A DNA stretch of 64,000 bases. Source: Rikenellaceae bacterium (GTDB lineage Bacteria; Bacteroidota; Bacteroidia; Bacteroidales; Rikenellaceae). The position numbers and the translations under genes were made by a program. Numbering within the stretch: position 1 is the first letter of the stretch; each line of letters opens with the position of its first letter. The notes beneath the pieces are model-generated. The model ran no database searches, was not told where the DNA came from, and saw only the letters and a program-made list of their open reading frames with translations. The stretch lies in NCBI GenBank assembly GCA_015059945.1, contig SUZJ01000001.1, positions 310,001 to 374,000 of the forward strand, read 5' to 3'. This document shows positions 9,310-18,250 of the stretch, in pieces.

Positions 9310-10764
9310 ATGAAAAAATTGCTTTATTTGATGGGTGCTATGGCACTTATGGCAGGTATGGTTGCTTGCGGTCCCGACGACAACAAGGTTCCCGGCTTGG
9401 AGGACATTACCCTTGACGGTTTCTATGTTTACGGCGAGGCAACTGGCTACAACGAGGTTAAATCGGATCTGATGATGTCGCCCGGTTTCAACGAGAACGG
9501 CAAAACCCCTCGTGATGGTATGCACGAGAAATACATCTGGCTCGAGGGTGGCAAACCCTTCCAGCTGGTTTACTACGCTGCAGGTGCTACCGAGAACTAC
9601 GGTGCTGCACTTGAGGAGACTACTGTTGAGTACGCCGACGAGCCTCTGACTCCCTTCTTCCGTGGCGAGTTGGTTGTAGGTAACGACGCTCCTACCTTGC
9701 AGGTTGCAGAGAGCGGTCTGTACCACATCGTTTTGGACCGCAACATTGCTAACGATCTGGAGTACGCTCAGATTATCGTTGTTCCCGCTAAATGGGGTGT
9801 TCGTGGTGCTATGAACGGTTGGGGTTACACCGAGGGCGCTATGACCAAAAACGACGACGGTACTGTTACTTGGACTTGGAAAGATTGCGATATGGCTGCT
9901 GGTGGTCAGTTCAAATTTGCTTACTGCCACGCTTGGAAGATCCGTCTGGACCTGTCGGGTAATGTTAAATCGGAGGTTTCGCTTGGTACCGACTTCGAGG
10001 GTGGTCTGTCGCATATGACTGCTGACAACAACATCTCTGTTGGCGAGAAAGCCGGTCTGTATGACATCACCTTGACCTACAAACTGAGCGATGGCGAGCT
10101 TGGCGAGTCGTTCACTCACACTATGGTTCTGACCAAAGAGAGCGAGCTGCCCAGCAATATGTATATGACTGGTTCGTCGTTTGGTAACTGGACTTGGGGT
10201 GCCGAGGGTATTGTTGAGCTGATTCCCGTTCACAGCGAGGGAGGCCGTTTCTGGGCTATCCGTACTCTCAAAGCAAATGAGGGTATCAAGTTTAGCTCGA
10301 TTAACGTAAAAGACGATTGGAGCAAAGCATTTGGTGGCTTGACTACTAACAGCGATAATATCGTTTTTGACAAAGATGGCAATGCAACTGTTGCTGAGAC
10401 TGGTTTGTACCTCATTACTGTTGATGCTGCAAACAGCAAACTGACCATCGAGCCTGCTAAGGTTTACGGTATGGGTCCTGCATTTGGCAACTGGGATTTC
10501 GGTGCTAACTTGTTTACTGTAAATGCTGATGGTACTGTTTCGACTACCGTTGCAAATGGCACTACCAGCGATGCTGATAATGGTATCCGTATGTGCGTAC
10601 CTGTTGCTGATATGGATGGTGGCAACTGGTGGCACGCAGAGTTCAATGTATTCGATGGTAAGATTGTTTACCGTGGTGGTGGCAACGACCTCGCTCGTGT
10701 TAACGTAGAGGCTGGTCAGACCGTTACTTTGAACTTCAACGACGGTACTGCTTCGATTAAGTAA
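9310..10764 (+). CDS. SusE/SusF-like starch-binding outer-membrane lipoprotein
   Basis: Surface lipoprotein expected to bind starch through repeated carbohydrate-binding modules. Signal peptide with lipobox MVAC (Cys20) followed by GPDD. Several beta-sandwich repeats are visible, each starting with an MYMTGSSFGNW- or VYGMGPAFGNW-like segment (near residues 285 and 382) with an earlier one at WGVRGAMNGWG, as in SusE/SusF. At 484 aa it is close to SusF in size. It is the last gene of the locus and is followed by a strong terminator. It could equally be called SusE or SusF. Confidence 0.85.
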   Translation: MKKLLYLMGAMALMAGMVACGPDDNKVPGLEDITLDGFYVYGEATGYNEVKSDLMMSPGFNENGKTPRDGMHEKYIWLEGGKPFQLVYYAAGATENYGAALEETTVEYADEPLTPFFRGELVVGNDAPTLQVAESGLYHIVLDRNIANDLEYAQIIVVPAKWGVRGAMNGWGYTEGAMTKNDDGTVTWTWKDCDMAAGGQFKFAYCHAWKIRLDLSGNVKSEVSLGTDFEGGLSHMTADNNISVGEKAGLYDITLTYKLSDGELGESFTHTMVLTKESELPSNMYMTGSSFGNWTWGAEGIVELIPVHSEGGRFWAIRTLKANEGIKFSSINVKDDWSKAFGGLTTNSDNIVFDKDGNATVAETGLYLITVDAANSKLTIEPAKVYGMGPAFGNWDFGANLFTVNADGTVSTTVANGTTSDADNGIRMCVPVADMDGGNWWHAEFNVFDGKIVYRGGGNDLARVNVEAGQTVTLNFNDGTASIK

Positions 10765-10800
10765 TCATTCATCAGGTTATATACCATAAAACTTTACTGC

Positions 10801-10843
10801 GAGGGCGACTCTCCTTTGGTGGAGAGCCGCCCTCTTCTTTTTG
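10801..10843 (+). terminator. Terminator of the susCDE operon
   Basis: Fourteen-nt arms GAGGGCGACTCTCC / GGAGAGCCGCCCTC with a TTTGGT loop and one mismatch, followed by TTCTTTTT. Strong intrinsic terminator. Confidence 0.88.
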
Positions 10844-10845
10844 AC

Positions 10846-10923
10846 GTGTGTTTGGCAAATTTGGCGCAATGTGCGTTGCTGGTTATCAATATAAGTTTAA
10901 GTGCGCCAATTTGCCAAACACAC
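10846..10923. repeat. Long intergenic inverted repeat
   Basis: A 23-nt arm at 10846-10868 and a 22-nt arm at 10902-10923 are reverse complements apart from one inserted A; the loop is 33 nt. No gene overlaps it. Purpose unknown: it could be a small transcribed hairpin, a MITE-like remnant or a processing site. Confidence 0.7.
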
Positions 10924-10980
10924 ATCAAGGCTTTCTGCGAAAGCCCAAGTCTGCTTTGCAGACCGATACACTTTTACATT

Positions 10981-11027
10981 CCCCCTAAATCCCCCTTTGA
11001 CAAAGGGGGACTTGTCGCTTCGCTCCG
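10981..11027. repeat. Dispersed intergenic repeat, copy 1
   Basis: Begins CCCCCTAAATCCCCC and contains the hairpin TCCCCCTTTG-A-CAAAGGGGGA, then CTTGTCGCTTCGCTCCG. Closely related copies occur at 18727-18772 and 18925-18960. The rest of 11028-11123 shows nothing recognisable. Confidence 0.7.
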
Positions 11028-11123
11028 TAGGTGGTTCTGTCTAAGCAGAATGGTTTGTTAGTGCGTGTTTTTTGAGGTCCTTAAAGCCCTTAAACTCCTT
11101 AGAGCCCCTATATCAACTCAAAC

Positions 11124-11160
11124 AAAAAACCCCTCTGCCAGGCGGCAGAAGGGCTTTTTG
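11124..11160 (-). terminator. Terminator of the pepP operon
   Basis: On the minus strand, CCCTTCTGCC / GGCAGAGGG with one bulge, followed by a run of six T. It ends transcription 19 bp after pepP. Confidence 0.8.
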
Positions 11161-11178
11161 TTCAATATAGAGGTCTAA

Positions 11179-12579
11179 TTAGTTATTCGCCATAAAGGCC
11201 TCGATCTCCTCGACGGTAACGGGGATGGGGTTCTCTTTGCCAATAACGGTGTTGCCGTTCTCGGTAATCAGCAGGTCGTCCTCGATACGGATGCCACCAA
11301 AGGTGTAGAACTCGGGCAGGCGGTCGTAGTTGATAAAGTCGGTGCATTTGCCCTCGCTCTTCCACTGCTCAATCAGTGCAGGGATGAAGTAGATACCGGG
11401 CTCGTCGCTCATAACGGTACCGGGGCGCAGACGCCAGCGCGAACGCATAATGCAGGTGTCAATCTCGTCGGCACGAGCCACCATAGCCCTGTAATCGGCC
11501 ATACCGCGCTCGCCCATAGCCTCGCAGTCGTGAACGTCCATACCCATACCGTGGCCCAAGCCGTGAGGCATAAAGAGCTGAACGGCACCAGCCTCGACAG
11601 CATCGTCGGCATTGCCCTTCATCAGGCCCATACCAATCAGGCCCTCGGCCAGAGCCTTGAACGAAGCCTTGTGCAGGTCGGTGTACTGGCCGGGTTTAGC
11701 GATGCGGATAACCTCGTCGTGGCTGTGGAGCACGATGTTGTAAATCTCGCGCTGCAGGGGGCTGAATTTGCCGCTTACGGGGTAGGTACGAGTGTGGTCC
11801 GAGCAGTAGTTGTTTACGGTCTCGCCACCGGCATCAACCAACAGCAGTCGGCCATTGGTGCAGATGCCGTCGTGGTTGTGGTTGTGCAGAGTCTCGCCGT
11901 GCTGCGACACAATCGAGTGGAACGACACACCGTCGCCCAGTTGGTGGGTAACACCCTCCATTGCGCCTGCAATCACTCGCTCGGGCACACCCTCTTTGGT
12001 CATACGCATAGCGGTAGTGTGCATGGCGTAGCCAATCTGGTAGGCCCTCTCGAGCTCCTCGATCTCCTCGGCGCTCTTCTCCTCGCGCATAGCAGCCACG
12101 TTGATTGCCAAGTCGGTCGAGTAGTGGTTGTAGTGCTCGTCGGTGCGGATACCGGTCAGGCGGCTCATAAGCAGCACACCCTCGGCGCGGTAGGGTACCA
12201 AGTAGTGAACTTTGCGCCCTTCGCGCAGGGCCTTTTTGATGGTCTGGCGTGCAGCATCGAAGTGGGCGGTGTGCTCAACACCAACGCTCTGGCCCAACTC
12301 GGCCACCGAAGGCTGGGGACCCATCCAGATAATATCGTCTACGGTGTAGTCGTCGCCAAAGAGGTAGTCTTTCTCGTCGTCGAGGTCGATAACACCAACC
12401 AGATTGGCATTCTGAAGGCCAAAGAAGTAGAGGAAGGTGCTGTCTTGACGGAACGAGTAGGCGTTGTCAAAATAGTTGCGTGGGGCCTCGCTGTTGCCGG
12501 GGAGCACAACAATGCCGCCTTTGGGCATACGACGTCGCAGCTCGTTGCGGCGCTGTATGTAGGTCTGTTTTGCAAACAT
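11179..12579 (-). CDS. pepP: Xaa-Pro aminopeptidase (M24B)
   Basis: Cytosolic metallopeptidase releasing an N-terminal residue before proline. The first about 135 residues form the aminopeptidase-P N-terminal domain and the remainder the pita-bread catalytic fold. The dinuclear metal ligands are visible as Asp249 (LVDAGG), Asp261 (SDHTRT), His343 (LGHGMG), Glu393 (SDEPGIY) and Glu433 (GIRIEDD). Length 466 aa is typical. rdgB lies 32 bp upstream on the same strand, so the two are probably co-transcribed with the HAD gene. Confidence 0.93.
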   Translation of the reverse strand: MFAKQTYIQRRNELRRRMPKGGIVVLPGNSEAPRNYFDNAYSFRQDSTFLYFFGLQNANLVGVIDLDDEKDYLFGDDYTVDDIIWMGPQPSVAELGQSVGVEHTAHFDAARQTIKKALREGRKVHYLVPYRAEGVLLMSRLTGIRTDEHYNHYSTDLAINVAAMREEKSAEEIEELERAYQIGYAMHTTAMRMTKEGVPERVIAGAMEGVTHQLGDGVSFHSIVSQHGETLHNHNHDGICTNGRLLLVDAGGETVNNYCSDHTRTYPVSGKFSPLQREIYNIVLHSHDEVIRIAKPGQYTDLHKASFKALAEGLIGMGLMKGNADDAVEAGAVQLFMPHGLGHGMGMDVHDCEAMGERGMADYRAMVARADEIDTCIMRSRWRLRPGTVMSDEPGIYFIPALIEQWKSEGKCTDFINYDRLPEFYTFGGIRIEDDLLITENGNTVIGKENPIPVTVEEIEAFMANN

Positions 12580-12611
12580 AGCTTATGTAGATTTTGGTTA
12601 ATGATTAGTTG

Positions 12612-13181
12612 CTATTGGTTGTGTAGCCACTCGGCCAGCTTGCGCATAGCGCGACCGCGGTGGCTGATTGAGTTTTTCACCTCGGCAGGCAGCTCGGCAA
12701 AGGTCTTGTCGTACCCATCAGGGCGGAACAGGCAGTCGTAGCCAAAGCCCCCCTCGCCCAACTCCTCGGTGGTTATTGCGCCCTCTACGATGCCCTCGAA
12801 GGTGTACTCACAGCCGTCGATGATGAGTGCAACAACGGTGCGGAAACGCGCTGTGCGGTCGGCCTTACCCTCCATTTCGTGCAGCAGCTTGGCTCGGTTG
12901 GCGGCAAAGTCGTGCCCATCGGTGGCGTAACGTGCCGAGTGAACGCCAGGGGCGCCACCCAGAGCATCAACCTCCAATCCTGTGTCGTCGGCAAAGCAGC
13001 TCTGGCCACACTTTTGCCACACATAGCGAGCCTTGGCCAGCGCATTACCCTCGATGGTGGGCTCGTTTTCGGGTATATCTTCGGTTATGCCCGCTTGGCG
13101 CAGGGTTGTGAGCTCAAATTGGTCGCCCAAGATGGCCCTCACCTCGTCGAGCTTGTGGGCATTGTTGGTCGCAAAAATCAT
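12612..13181 (-). CDS. rdgB: XTP/dITP diphosphatase (Ham1 family)
   Basis: Hydrolyses non-canonical purine triphosphates (dITP, XTP) to monophosphates, keeping them out of DNA. The N-terminus IFATNNAHKLDEV is the family signature; FADDTGLEVDALGG (about residues 62-75) and the late SHRGRAM motif are also present. Length 189 aa is normal. It starts 48 bp after the HAD gene stop and precedes pepP by 32 bp on the minus strand. Confidence 0.95.
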   Translation of the reverse strand: MIFATNNAHKLDEVRAILGDQFELTTLRQAGITEDIPENEPTIEGNALAKARYVWQKCGQSCFADDTGLEVDALGGAPGVHSARYATDGHDFAANRAKLLHEMEGKADRTARFRTVVALIIDGCEYTFEGIVEGAITTEELGEGGFGYDCLFRPDGYDKTFAELPAEVKNSISHRGRAMRKLAEWLHNQ

Positions 13182-13229
13182 ATTTTTTGTGTATTTTGGT
13201 TGTGGTTCTATCGTTACTTTTTTGGGGCA

Positions 13230-14069
13230 TTACACCTCTTTGGCCAAGGCGGCCAGTGCCGAGTCGGTGGCAATCTTGTCGAGGATGGTCTTTACGAGTG
13301 TCTCCATACGGCTGCCCTCGGAGTAGTCGGCTGGCGAAATCATCGACACCCTGTTCTGCTCGAGTAGCAACTTGGTCTTTTGGTATCCCTGCTCCGAGTC
13401 GGGGTTGTAGACACCAATCGAGTGGCCTCGGCGGTCGCTAACCAGGCGCATACAGGGTATGTCGGTCGTTCCGTCGCCAACGTAAATCATATGCTCGTAG
13501 GGCACGGGGCGCTCTGAGTCGGGCACATAGGCGTTGACCAAGTGCGAGTCGCTAACGCTGTCTACACCCTTGTTAATCTTGTAGATAAACTGCGTCTTGT
13601 TGGTGTAGTTGATAGCCACGGCGGGCCAGTAGGCGTCGCCATCCTCGTTGTAGAGAAACTCGCAAGCGTAGATTTTCTTGAACTCACCCGCAATGGGTGT
13701 ACCCTCGATAATCTCTTTTAGCCCCGATGAGTTGATGTAGTGCAAAATCTCAATACCGCGCTCTTCGGCATAGTGGTTTATGCGGCCAAACCAGCTCTCT
13801 ACACCCTTGAACAGCTTGATGTTACGGCCTGTGGCCTGGAAAGCCTCGCGCTTGATGGGGGTGTTGGTTTTGCCTGCGTGTTCGAGCATCTTGAGCATAT
13901 AGCTCAGTATGGGGTCGGCATCGAAGTCCTCGGCCAGCACGTTGCTCTCGTGCCAGAACTCTTCGTTGCTCTTGCCTACGGCTGCAATGAAGCCATACTC
14001 CTGCATATTGCCGGGCGAAAGTGTGCCGTCGAAGTCGTAGATTAGGGCTGCTTTTACCTTCTTATCCAT
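13230..14069 (-). CDS. HAD-superfamily phosphatase, phosphoserine phosphatase-like
   Basis: Cytosolic haloacid dehalogenase-fold hydrolase of unknown substrate. Motif I DFDGT lies at residues 12-16 with Asp12 as likely nucleophile; a late YVGDGTTDIPCM segment supplies the metal-binding acidic motif. The ATG at 14069 is preferred: a longer frame exists to 14141, but it would overlap the TACCTTTG promoter box at 14093-14100 and adds non-conserved residues. The 279-aa product is first in a probable HAD-rdgB-pepP operon. A house-cleaning nucleotide or serine-phosphate phosphatase role is only a guess. Confidence 0.85.
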   Translation of the reverse strand: MDKKVKAALIYDFDGTLSPGNMQEYGFIAAVGKSNEEFWHESNVLAEDFDADPILSYMLKMLEHAGKTNTPIKREAFQATGRNIKLFKGVESWFGRINHYAEERGIEILHYINSSGLKEIIEGTPIAGEFKKIYACEFLYNEDGDAYWPAVAINYTNKTQFIYKINKGVDSVSDSHLVNAYVPDSERPVPYEHMIYVGDGTTDIPCMRLVSDRRGHSIGVYNPDSEQGYQKTKLLLEQNRVSMISPADYSEGSRMETLVKTILDKIATDSALAALAKEV

Positions 14070-14092
14070 AGTGGTTTTGATTATTCTTTTGC

Positions 14093-14100
14093 CAAAGGTA
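14093..14100 (-). promoter_or_regulatory. Minus-7 box of the HAD-rdgB-pepP operon
   Basis: Minus strand reads TACCTTTG, a perfect TAnnTTTG match, 24 bp upstream of the chosen HAD start. It overlaps the region that would drive the divergent nitroreductase gene. Confidence 0.6.
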
Positions 14101-14152
14101 CGATATTTGTCCGAAAATACATAAATTTGTAACCAAACCAACCAGATTATTT

Positions 14153-14686
14153 ATGGATTTTTTTGAATTAGTATCCCAGCGCCGCTCTCTGCGCAAGTTT
14201 GCAGACCGCCCCGTAGAGAGCCACATTATCGAGAAGATTTTAGAGGCAGCCCTCACAGCCCCCTCCTCGCGTAGCAGCCGTAGCACCCGCTTTTTGGTTG
14301 TCGAGAACCGCGACATAATTCGCCATATGTCTTATATGCGCGACTATGGCTCGGCATTTATGGCCGAGGCCCCCGTAGCCATTGTGGTTATGGGCGACCG
14401 CAACGCCACCGACCTATGGCTTGACAACTGCGCCATCTCGGCCACCTTTGTCCAGCTGGCTGCCGAGGCTGCGGGATTGGGTAGCTGTTGGGTACACGTC
14501 GAAGGGCGCGAGCATATGAAGGGCCACCCCGAGATGGGCTCGGCCGATAGCTATCTGCGCACCTTCTTGCCAATCCCCCAGGAGTGCGGCATCGAGTGCG
14601 TAATTGCTATGGGTTATTCGCCCTACGAGTCGCCCAAAAAACGTGCAGAGCAAGATAATAGCGGCAAGGTCACTTGGCTGAAATAG
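14153..14686 (+). CDS. Nitroreductase-family FMN oxidoreductase
   Basis: Small FMN-dependent NAD(P)H oxidoreductase; physiological substrate unknown. The N-terminal RRSLRKFADRPV pattern and TAPSSRSSRST flavin-phosphate contact at residues 11-45 are typical, as are the central helix with DNCAISATFVQLAAEAAGLG and the C-terminal AMGYSPYE. 177 aa is a common size for the short clade. Divergent from the HAD gene, and ends at a terminator shared with btuB. Confidence 0.88.
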   Translation: MDFFELVSQRRSLRKFADRPVESHIIEKILEAALTAPSSRSSRSTRFLVVENRDIIRHMSYMRDYGSAFMAEAPVAIVVMGDRNATDLWLDNCAISATFVQLAAEAAGLGSCWVHVEGREHMKGHPEMGSADSYLRTFLPIPQECGIECVIAMGYSPYESPKKRAEQDNSGKVTWLK

Positions 14687-14708
14687 TTGCTCGAGTGGGC
14701 GAAAAATA

Positions 14709-14743
14709 AATAGGGTACGTTGGCTATGTGCCAGCGTACCCTA
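14709..14743. terminator. Bidirectional terminator between nitroreductase and btuB
   Basis: AATAGGGTACG...CGTACCCTATT stem extended by TTGG/CCA, symmetrical on both strands and lying between convergent genes. Confidence 0.75.
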
Positions 14744-14763
14744 TTTGTGTTGATAGTGTGCTA

Positions 14764-16734
14764 CTAATGCCCGAAGAGCACCTCTATGCAGAGCGCATAA
14801 TTTCTCGGTGGCATTGGGTGCGAGAGAACGCTCTGATACTCGGCGTTAAGCAAATTGTCTACCTCCAAACGTACCCTAAAATCCACCTCCCTAAGGGCTA
14901 TTTGTCGCTCCAGCGAGAGGGTGTGCAGGTGGTAGGCCTCGACATAGCCGCCACGCATCGTGCTGCCCGAATAGTTGGTCTGTCGGCGGCCTACATAACG
15001 CCACTGGTGCGTAAGACTCCACTTGTGCCACTCGACCTTTGTGGTGGCCGAGAGTGAGTGGCGCGGAATGTAGGGCAGCTGGTTGCCAAAGTTGGCACTC
15101 TCGGGGGTGGCATCGGTCGAGCTTGTGAGGGTCCACAGGGCACTCTCGCTCACACTCCATCCACCACCAAACTTTGCCGTTGCCCATAGGCGGGCTTCCA
15201 CTCCTCGGCTCTCTACTCGGGCAAGGTTCTCGGGGGTCCAAAAGCCCTTGATTGTGGGGTTCCACAATATCCAGTTGCTCACATCCGAGCGGAAATAGGT
15301 TGCCTTTCCACCAATACTAAACTGCTCATTGTCAATACCAAACTCGGCCCCTAAGTCGTAGGTTATGCCTTGCTCGGGCTGCAGGTTGGGGTTGCCGCCA
15401 GGGACATAGTAGAGGTCGTTGAGCGTAGGGTGGTGGTAGTTGCGGGCCACCGAGCTGCTCACAATCAGCCCAATCTCGGGCCACAGCGACACATCTACAA
15501 ATAGCGCAGGAATCAGCGGCGAGGCAACTCCATCGCGCCACTCTTCGCGCAGATTGGCCGCTACGCCCAACCACTTGGTGGGCTTCCAACGGGCCGAGGT
15601 GGTGGCCGAAAGCTCGTTTCGCGAGGCGGTATAGCCTGTCGGCACAAGAGGTGCAACATCGTGGCTGTCAACGTCATATCTGTTTGCCCCCACATTGGCT
15701 GCCAACATCAGGTTGTTGCCAATGCTCCACTCGGCATCGGCTGTGGCAAATAGGTGGTGTGTGAGGCTTGTGGCATCCACTCCGCGCTGTACCTCGCCTC
15801 CGCCTTTGGAGAATTGATAGACATAATTGAGCCCATTTTGGTTGTACCCAGCACGTGCTCTAAGTCGCAGGCCTCCAAAGTGATGGCTCCACTCGCCAAC
15901 ACTTCGCAGCGACCTCTCATCCTGCCACGCCTTGGTCAGGTCGTCATCTCTATAATCGACCGTCAGCTTGGGCACTCCGCGATGAGAGTCGGTGTACCAC
16001 ACCTTCAGCGACCACAGTCCTGCCCCTGGGCTCTGCCACGAGAGCTCTTCGAGCAGGTGGAGGTCGTTGTAGTCGCAGCTGCGGTTACGCTCTGTGGGGT
16101 GTCCCACCTTGTTGCGGTTGATGTAGGGGAAGTCGTTGGCCGACGACGAGCAGAGCAGTCGCGTGGTGCTGCTCAGGTTGTTGCGCCCGACCGATACGCG
16201 CAGGTATTCATCAAAGGTGCGATAGCTTGCAATGTTCTGAGTGTATTGTACTTGCACTCCCTGGCGGGGCTTGCTGTCGGTAGTCAATACCACCGCACCG
16301 CCAAGTCCGCCACCCGTAACGCCCACCGATGTTGCACCCAAGTAGACCTCGCCCCCGTCGACAAAAAACGAGGGTATCATCGACAGGTCTACCATACCCA
16401 ACATTGGGCTTCCGAGCTCTACACCGTTCCAACTAACGGCCGTATGTGAGGGGGCTGTGCCACGCAACGAGGCGGTAGACAGGGTGGCTCGGCCCGACGA
16501 TTTTACAAAAACGGGGCTGTTTTGGCTCAGGATGTCGCCAATAGAGGTGGCAATGTTGCGGCCGAGGACCTCTTGGCTCAGAGGGCTCTTTTGGGTACCA
16601 ATGTCGCGTAGCGAGCGGAAGCCGCTGACCTCCACTCGCTCGACATTGACGGTCCTTAGAGAGTCGGCATTTTCCGCTCTTAAAACCGTGCAAAAAAGGC
16701 TAACAACTAAACTTATGACAAACAGCCTTTTCAT
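14764..16734 (-). CDS. btuB: BtuB-type TonB-dependent cobalamin receptor
   Basis: Outer-membrane TonB-dependent transporter, here assigned to vitamin B12 because it is downstream of a cobalamin riboswitch and the surface lipoprotein gene btuG. Signal peptide about residues 1-20 (ending LRAEN), a short TonB-box region, a plug domain (IATSIGDILSQNSPVFVKSSG through GGGLGGAVVLTT) and a 22-strand-type barrel ending in RNYALCIEVLFGH. It lacks the N-terminal carboxypeptidase-like domain of SusC proteins. Length 656 aa is usual for BtuB-like receptors. Spacing to btuG is 52 bp and includes a tandem AAACGTACCCT repeat. Confidence 0.88.
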   Translation of the reverse strand: MKRLFVISLVVSLFCTVLRAENADSLRTVNVERVEVSGFRSLRDIGTQKSPLSQEVLGRNIATSIGDILSQNSPVFVKSSGRATLSTASLRGTAPSHTAVSWNGVELGSPMLGMVDLSMIPSFFVDGGEVYLGATSVGVTGGGLGGAVVLTTDSKPRQGVQVQYTQNIASYRTFDEYLRVSVGRNNLSSTTRLLCSSSANDFPYINRNKVGHPTERNRSCDYNDLHLLEELSWQSPGAGLWSLKVWYTDSHRGVPKLTVDYRDDDLTKAWQDERSLRSVGEWSHHFGGLRLRARAGYNQNGLNYVYQFSKGGGEVQRGVDATSLTHHLFATADAEWSIGNNLMLAANVGANRYDVDSHDVAPLVPTGYTASRNELSATTSARWKPTKWLGVAANLREEWRDGVASPLIPALFVDVSLWPEIGLIVSSSVARNYHHPTLNDLYYVPGGNPNLQPEQGITYDLGAEFGIDNEQFSIGGKATYFRSDVSNWILWNPTIKGFWTPENLARVESRGVEARLWATAKFGGGWSVSESALWTLTSSTDATPESANFGNQLPYIPRHSLSATTKVEWHKWSLTHQWRYVGRRQTNYSGSTMRGGYVEAYHLHTLSLERQIALREVDFRVRLEVDNLLNAEYQSVLSHPMPPRNYALCIEVLFGH

Positions 16735-16751
16735 TGTGCTAAATTACTACT

Positions 16752-16778
16752 AAACGTACCCTAAAACGTACCCTAAAA
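16752..16778. repeat. Tandem 13-bp repeat between btuG and btuB
   Basis: Two adjacent copies of AAACGTACCCTAA fill half of the btuG-btuB gap; a third ACGTACCCTAAAA lies at about 14869 inside the btuB 3' end. Possibly a duplication by slippage. Confidence 0.6.
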
Positions 16779-16786
16779 TTACCTCT

Positions 16787-17854
16787 CTATTTGAATACGA
16801 ATTTCGAAGGGCAGATGCCTACCTCAAACTCGTCTAACTTCTCCCCTGTGGCCGAGTAGCGCAGCACCGAGCCGTTGGAAGCGTAGTCCTTGGCGTCGGC
16901 AATGTAGATGTCGCCATTGTAGGGGTCGATGCCCAAACCATACTGGCTCCAACCTTCGAGCACCAGCAGGGGCTCGGTGGGCCATTTCTCGGCATCAACA
17001 TTGACCTTCCAAAGCGCGTCGTTGATGAAGTAGATGTTCTCACCCTTGCCGTCAATCGTCAGGCGTGAGCGGAAGTAGCTGCCCTGAGCAAATTCGTGTA
17101 CTTTTTGCGCTGCCAAAGTCTCGGTGTTGAGTTTCCACAGCGAGGGAGCCTCCATCGTAACTCCCTCAGGCAGAGAGCTCCACTCGTTGCCACCGTCGCA
17201 CACAATCCATAGTGTATTATTCTTGTCGAGTGCGATAGAGTAGGGCTGCACGCCAACCTCGATAGTGGCAATCTGTGTGTCGGTGGTGATGTCTACAACC
17301 GCCACCTTGTAGCCGTTGCTCCACGCTGCCACAAAGAGCTTGTCGCCCACGATGACCATCTGCTCGCCATCGGCCACACCATTTAGCTCCACCTCGCCTG
17401 TGACGGTCATAGTGCGGGGGTCGAAAGTGACCAGTTTGTTGGTATACATTTGCGATATGTAACCCTTTGTGGCCGAGGGTGCTATGGCAACAAAGCGGGG
17501 CGAAAGCAGATTGTCAATCATCTCCTTTACCACACCCGTCGAGGCATCGAGCGAGTAGACTACACCCGAGTTGTTGACCACCACCAAGAGGTCGCCATTG
17601 TGGAGCAACATAGACTGGCCCACATCGCCCAGCATTGCGTCGTTGGCCTGACCGAATACGTCGGCCTTTACGGTCTTGGTGTCGGGCTCGTAGAACCACA
17701 AAGAGGCGGTGCCGCTGCCGTAGCTACCCTCGCAGAGTACAAATACACCCTCATCGTAGGGCACGGGCTGCTCGTCGGGGCCGTCTACGTTGGGGTTACA
17801 ACCGATAAAACAGATTGTGCACAAAGCGCACAGAATACTAAATAACTTTTTCAT
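16787..17854 (-). CDS. btuG: BtuG-like surface cobalamin-binding beta-propeller lipoprotein
   Basis: In gut Bacteroides, BtuG is a surface lipoprotein with a seven-bladed propeller that binds B12 very tightly and hands it to BtuB. This 355-aa protein has a lipobox (CFIGC, Cys19) and YncE/DUF5074-like propeller blades (repeated units such as LLHNGDLLVVVNNSG, VVGDKLFVAAWSNG, DPYNGDIYIADAKDY). It is the first gene after a cobalamin riboswitch and directly precedes btuB, which makes the assignment strong. Ligand binding itself is inferred from family and context. Confidence 0.86.
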   Translation of the reverse strand: MKKLFSILCALCTICFIGCNPNVDGPDEQPVPYDEGVFVLCEGSYGSGTASLWFYEPDTKTVKADVFGQANDAMLGDVGQSMLLHNGDLLVVVNNSGVVYSLDASTGVVKEMIDNLLSPRFVAIAPSATKGYISQMYTNKLVTFDPRTMTVTGEVELNGVADGEQMVIVGDKLFVAAWSNGYKVAVVDITTDTQIATIEVGVQPYSIALDKNNTLWIVCDGGNEWSSLPEGVTMEAPSLWKLNTETLAAQKVHEFAQGSYFRSRLTIDGKGENIYFINDALWKVNVDAEKWPTEPLLVLEGWSQYGLGIDPYNGDIYIADAKDYASNGSVLRYSATGEKLDEFEVGICPSKFVFK

Positions 17855-18039
17855 TTTCTTTGTTGATAGTTAATTAGTTAAACATAAAACAAGTACTCCC
17901 GCTTGCGGTTTTTGCTCTTGCAGGCGGTTGTTTGTTTGTGCTTTTGTGTGCTTGTGCTTGGTGGTGTGCTTTGAAGATGTCGCCACACCATTGTTGGACT
18001 ACACTAAAAACCCTCCCATTCGCCGCAGGAGCAATCCCA

Positions 18040-18250
18040 ATAACGATGTGGCAGGTCTTCTGACTCGCCTCACTTCCGAACTGCCTTCCCAGTGCTGTGC
18101 ACCGCACCAGTGGCTGATAATGAGATGTTTGTGTTGTTCGGAAGCCTTGTAAGACACCTTGTTTGTAGTGTCGAGGCTTACAGCAGCGGGAACTGTTGCC
18201 GACTTTCACGGCATTCCCTGTTAGTCCCTTTTACGGGAACCGCATCGGCA
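18040..18250 (-). ncRNA. Cobalamin (B12) riboswitch
   Basis: Minus-strand RNA contains the conserved adenosylcobalamin aptamer elements in order: GCGGTTCCC/GGGAATGCCGTGAAAGTCGG, CAACAG...CCGCTGCTGTAAG, the GCCACTGG B12-box region and the terminal AGTCAGAAGACCTGCC. A weak hairpin followed by GGTTTTTAG at about 18006-18031 may form part of the expression platform. It sits about 185 nt before btuG and should repress the operon when B12 is plentiful. Confidence 0.93.
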
